DNA of 64,000 nt, from assembly GCA_958496175.1 (NCBI GenBank), contig OY292275.1, forward strand, positions 8,494,001-8,558,000, in the 5' to 3' direction. Of this stretch, positions 61,277 to 64,000 are shown piece after piece; the first letter of the stretch is position 1, and the number at the start of each line of letters is the position of its first letter. This stretch comes from Sisyra terminalis. Its lineage: Eukaryota; Arthropoda; Insecta; Neuroptera; Sisyridae. Under the pieces are notes generated by a model. The model did no database searches. It was not told the origin of the DNA and worked only from the letters and a program-made list of their open reading frames with translations. A program made the position numbers and the translations under genes.

Positions 61277-62253
61277 AATGTTACAATGTCATTAGTCAAA
61301 TTTTCCGGAATTAACCTCGAGAAGCTATGGTTAAAATGTTTTTGGAAAATTCAAATTCCTTCGATCGAAAAATTTTTTCAAGTTTCCATCAATGAAGAAA
61401 TCTTTATATATGAGTTTAAACGATCATTTCATATATCTTCCAATGGCCGAATCGATAAGCGCACGGAATATGTTATAAACGGAAAGACGATGGATCGATC
61501 CCCCAATAAGGTAAAAGATTTTTATATTTCTACTAACCAATTTCTAATTAATATCTATTCGTTACAGCTTTAATTATCAATTTCGATCGTTAATAATTAT
61601 TCTCACTTAAGTTACAGCCGAATAATTCGATCATCACTTCCAACCTTTCGGGGTTTAGAAGTGATCGATCGATTGCGTAGATTTTTTTTTTGGTTCCTAC
61701 ATAAAATGACGTCATACATACGTCACCACCCAACGACGTCACCCTATGACGTCATTCACGAAAAAAATCAAAAAACGAGCAAATTTTCGATTGTCGTGAA
61801 ATAGGATTTTGGGAATGGCTTAATTACGTCACGGGAGGCCTGAAAAACATATCCTTTAATTAAATTTATTCGTTTTTTTTTCAAAAATTTTTCGGCCAGG
61901 ATTTTGAAAAATCCCAAAATAAGGCCGATTTTAGTGATTTTTTTCACTTTTTTCAACTTAAACGCCATTTTTAGCGAAAACTGTCGATCGTAGGTTAACG
62001 ATAGTAGGCTCATTCGATAGCGCTTGAATTACTCTATCGATGGTGTAAATTTGGTCCCGAAAAACCTAAAGGGGAAAAACTTTTTTTTATAACTTTTCAG
62101 AAAATTAAAATCGTCGATGGAAAGGTCGACGATTATTTTCAAAAAATTTTTTTGTCGAATTTCTCGATGAAATTCACACCAAAGGCGCCTAACGTTACGA
62201 TTATTGCAAATAAAAATAAACTTTTTTACTTTTCGATACCCTTCATCGAATTT

Positions 62254-62316
62254 TTCAATAAAACAATTAATCATATGCAAAGCATTAAGACCTTTCTAAT
62301 AAATTTCATTATAGAT
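62254..62316. other. Spacer at the centre of the inverted repeat
   Basis: 63 bp of AT-rich sequence separating arms that are identical at their innermost positions (AATTCGATGAAGGGTATCG and its complement). Confidence 0.85.
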
Positions 62317-63240
62317 AAATTCGATGAAGGGTATCGAAAAGTAAAAAAGTTTATTTTTATTTGCAATAATCGTAACGTTAGGCGCCTTTGGTGTTAATTT
62401 CATCGAGAAATTCGACAAAAAAAATTTTTGAAAAAAATCATCGACCTTTCCATCGAAGATTTTAATTTTCTGAAAAGTTGGAAAAAAAAGATTTTTTCCT
62501 TTAGGTTTTTCGGGACCAAATTTACACCATCGATAGAGTAATTCAAGCGCTATCGAATGAGCCTACTATCGTTAACCTACGATCGATAGTTTTCGCTAAA
62601 AATGGCGTTTAAGTTGAAAAAAGTGAAAAAATCACTAAAATCGGCCTTATTTGAGATTTTTCAAAATCCTGGCCGAAAAATTTTTTAAAAAAAAACGAAT
62701 AAATTTAATTAAAGGATATGTTTTTTAGGCCTCCCGTGACGTTACTAAGCCATTCCCAGAATCCTATTTCACGAATATCGAAAATTTGCTAATTTTCCGA
62801 ATTTTTTCGTGAATGACGTCATAGGGTGACGTCGTTGGGTGGTGACGTATGTATGACGTCATATTATGTATGAACCAAAAAAAAAATATACATAATTGAT
62901 CGATCTCTTCTCAACCCCGAAAGGTTGGAAGTGATGATCGAATTATTCGACTGTAACTTAAGAAAGAATATTATTAACGATCGAAAGTGATACTTTAAGC
63001 TGTAACGAATATAGAGAAATTAGAAATTGGTTAGTAGAAATATAAAAATCTTTTACCTTGTTGGGGGATCGATCCATCGTCTTTCCGTTTCACATTTTCC
63101 GTGCGCTTATCAATTCGGCCATTGGAAGATATATGCATTGATCGTTTAAACTCATATGTAAAGAATTCTTCATTGATGGAAACTTGAAAATATTTTTCGA
63201 TTGAAATAATTGTGGTATTCCAAAAATATATGATAATCTA
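62317..63240 (-). repeat. Inverted repeat unit (right of centre)
   Basis: Inverse of unit D: CGATA cluster 62530-62592, CRE-like cluster 62812-62862, hairpin 62904-62934, exon-like segment with KRKDDGSIPQ just before its donor. It joins the outer arm at about 63235, lacking some 190 bp that in unit A includes the head and the TTAA. Confidence 0.82.
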
Positions 63241-64000
63241 TCGAAAAACATTAAACCTACCTCCTTACCTACCTTATCGTTGTATTAATTTAACTTTTCT
63301 TTGTATTCTAACTGTAAAAAAAAAACTCTGAAATATAAACAATTCGGGAGGATGGATGAGGATAATCGAATTAAAACAACATAATTTATTAAAATTTATT
63401 TATTTATTTTAAATATAAGTAAAATTTATAACTTAATATAATATGAGTTGATTGCATTTTTAAAATAGTTAATATTATTTATGAAAAAGTTTCAATTGTT
63501 ACAATCATATAAAAATATGTAGTAAATAAAAGACTTTTGACTTTTCTGATATTTTTATTATTTATCACTTTAACCACTTAATCACTTCACGTCCATTGAT
63601 TTATTGACACACAATTTACACCACTGATTGTTTTAGTAAATCCATTCGGAAATGATGAACAATTCAAATCCAAGGAATAATTCTTTGTTGTCATCGGTCA
63701 GCTTCTTCTGTACCGAAAAATTCAATTAGAACAATATTAAAAGGTTTCCATAAAACAGATACTTACTAAATATTTAACTTCCATAAAGATGGAACATTCT
63801 TCAACGCAAAATAATATCCTTGTTGTAAACATCCTGGTAGATTGGATCTGCCAAAATAAACTATAATATATCATTAACAAATCATATGCTCTTGCAACAT
63901 TAACATGAAAACTGAGAAACATACGACGCAACCAATTAACATAATTGAAACAATAGTTGCCTACCCTCAGTTAGTAAAAAAAAGGGAAAATTGCGAGACT
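63241..64000 (-). repeat. Right outer arm (inverse of 55428-56300)
   Basis: Matches the left outer arm with scattered substitutions. The exon-like segment is at about 63620-63715, minus strand, with a 98-bp internal deletion. An upstream frame (YDLLMIYYSLFWQIQSTRMF, minus strand) remains open here but is interrupted in the left arm. The arm continues past the window end. Confidence 0.82.

Larger units (their letters stand above)
58655..62253 (+). repeat. Repeat unit D, interrupted by piggyBac
   Basis: Unit head at 58655-58681, transposon 58678-61276, remainder 61277-62253. It keeps the exon-like segment (SINEEIFIYEFKRSFHISSN), hairpin 61634-61664 with one weakened pair, a CRE-like cluster with three TGACGTCA-type sites (61707-61760) and a CGATA cluster (61978-62042). 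It ends at the inversion centre. Confidence 0.8.
55428..64000. repeat. Large composite inverted repeat, running off the window
   Basis: 55428-56300 matches the inverse of about 63230-64000, and 61278-62253 matches the inverse of 62317-63240. Around the centre the arms are almost identical (one mismatch in the innermost 90 bp; spacer 62254-62316), whereas the outer arms differ at many positions. The left side carries extra tandem units (56391-58654) and a piggyBac insertion absent from the right, so the structure is asymmetric. The right end is beyond the window. It could be a foldback-type element, a local palindromic duplication, or both. Confidence 0.88.

Noticed and set aside
62029..62397. 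Mirror-image frames around the inversion centre.
   Set aside because: They are the same non-coding sequence read from the two arms of the palindrome.

Overview
The window is a stretch of AT-rich animal nuclear DNA, almost certainly from an insect. It has small spliced genes with 60-70 bp introns, very long introns, non-LTR retrotransposon fragments, TTAA- and TA-flanked DNA transposons and Penelope-like (PLE) debris. The species cannot be fixed from the sequence.

Host genes are few and all lie on the minus strand. (1) The first two coding exons of an Rbp6/Musashi-type RNA-binding protein are at 15450-15966. Its N-terminus splices into the RNP2 core KMFIGGLSWQTSP, and everything to the left (1-15449) is inferred to be intron 2. 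(2) A complete five-exon, 168-residue four-transmembrane protein (LAPTM4/DUF4728-like look) is at 20614-24485. (3) The 3' exons of an unrecognised hydrophilic protein are at 48079-49068. (4) A complete four-exon, 335-residue multi-pass membrane protein is at 51446-52610. GC-richer promoter-like blocks lie at about 14.5-16.6 kb (upstream of and inside Rbp6) and 42.5-43.1 kb.

The rest is mobile and repetitive DNA. From left to right there is a four-copy tandem array with a period of about 490 bp (1235-3187), a TTAA-flanked inverted-repeat element (4060-4812), an RTE-like tail (about 8.5-8.8 kb), and palindromic PLE-like elements at 13.6, 14.0, 23.0, 25.3, 28.7, 38.0 and 47.7 kb. Several of the PLE-like elements have exact 11-13 bp target duplications and carry hammerhead-ribozyme motifs. 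A composite element with GGCCGAT subterminal repeats follows at 27020-28447. Jockey/I-group reverse transcriptase relics lie at 27.4, 30.4-31.2, 44.9-45.4 and 47.4 kb. A foldback-like element spans 44.0-46.0 kb, two small MITEs start at 44650 and 49332, and a 320-bp tandem array occupies 54.6-55.35 kb.

The right end (55428 to the window edge) is one large composite inverted repeat. Its centre (62254-62316) is flanked by almost identical arms. The left side holds tandem copies of a unit of about 1 kb that contains an exon-like segment, a strong hairpin, clustered TGACGTCA sites and CGATA sites. One unit was hit by an intact piggyBac-type transposon (58678-61276, transposase 591 residues), and the matching empty TTAA site survives in a neighbouring unit. 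The most notable biology is the set of hammerhead-bearing palindromic elements and this composite inverted repeat.
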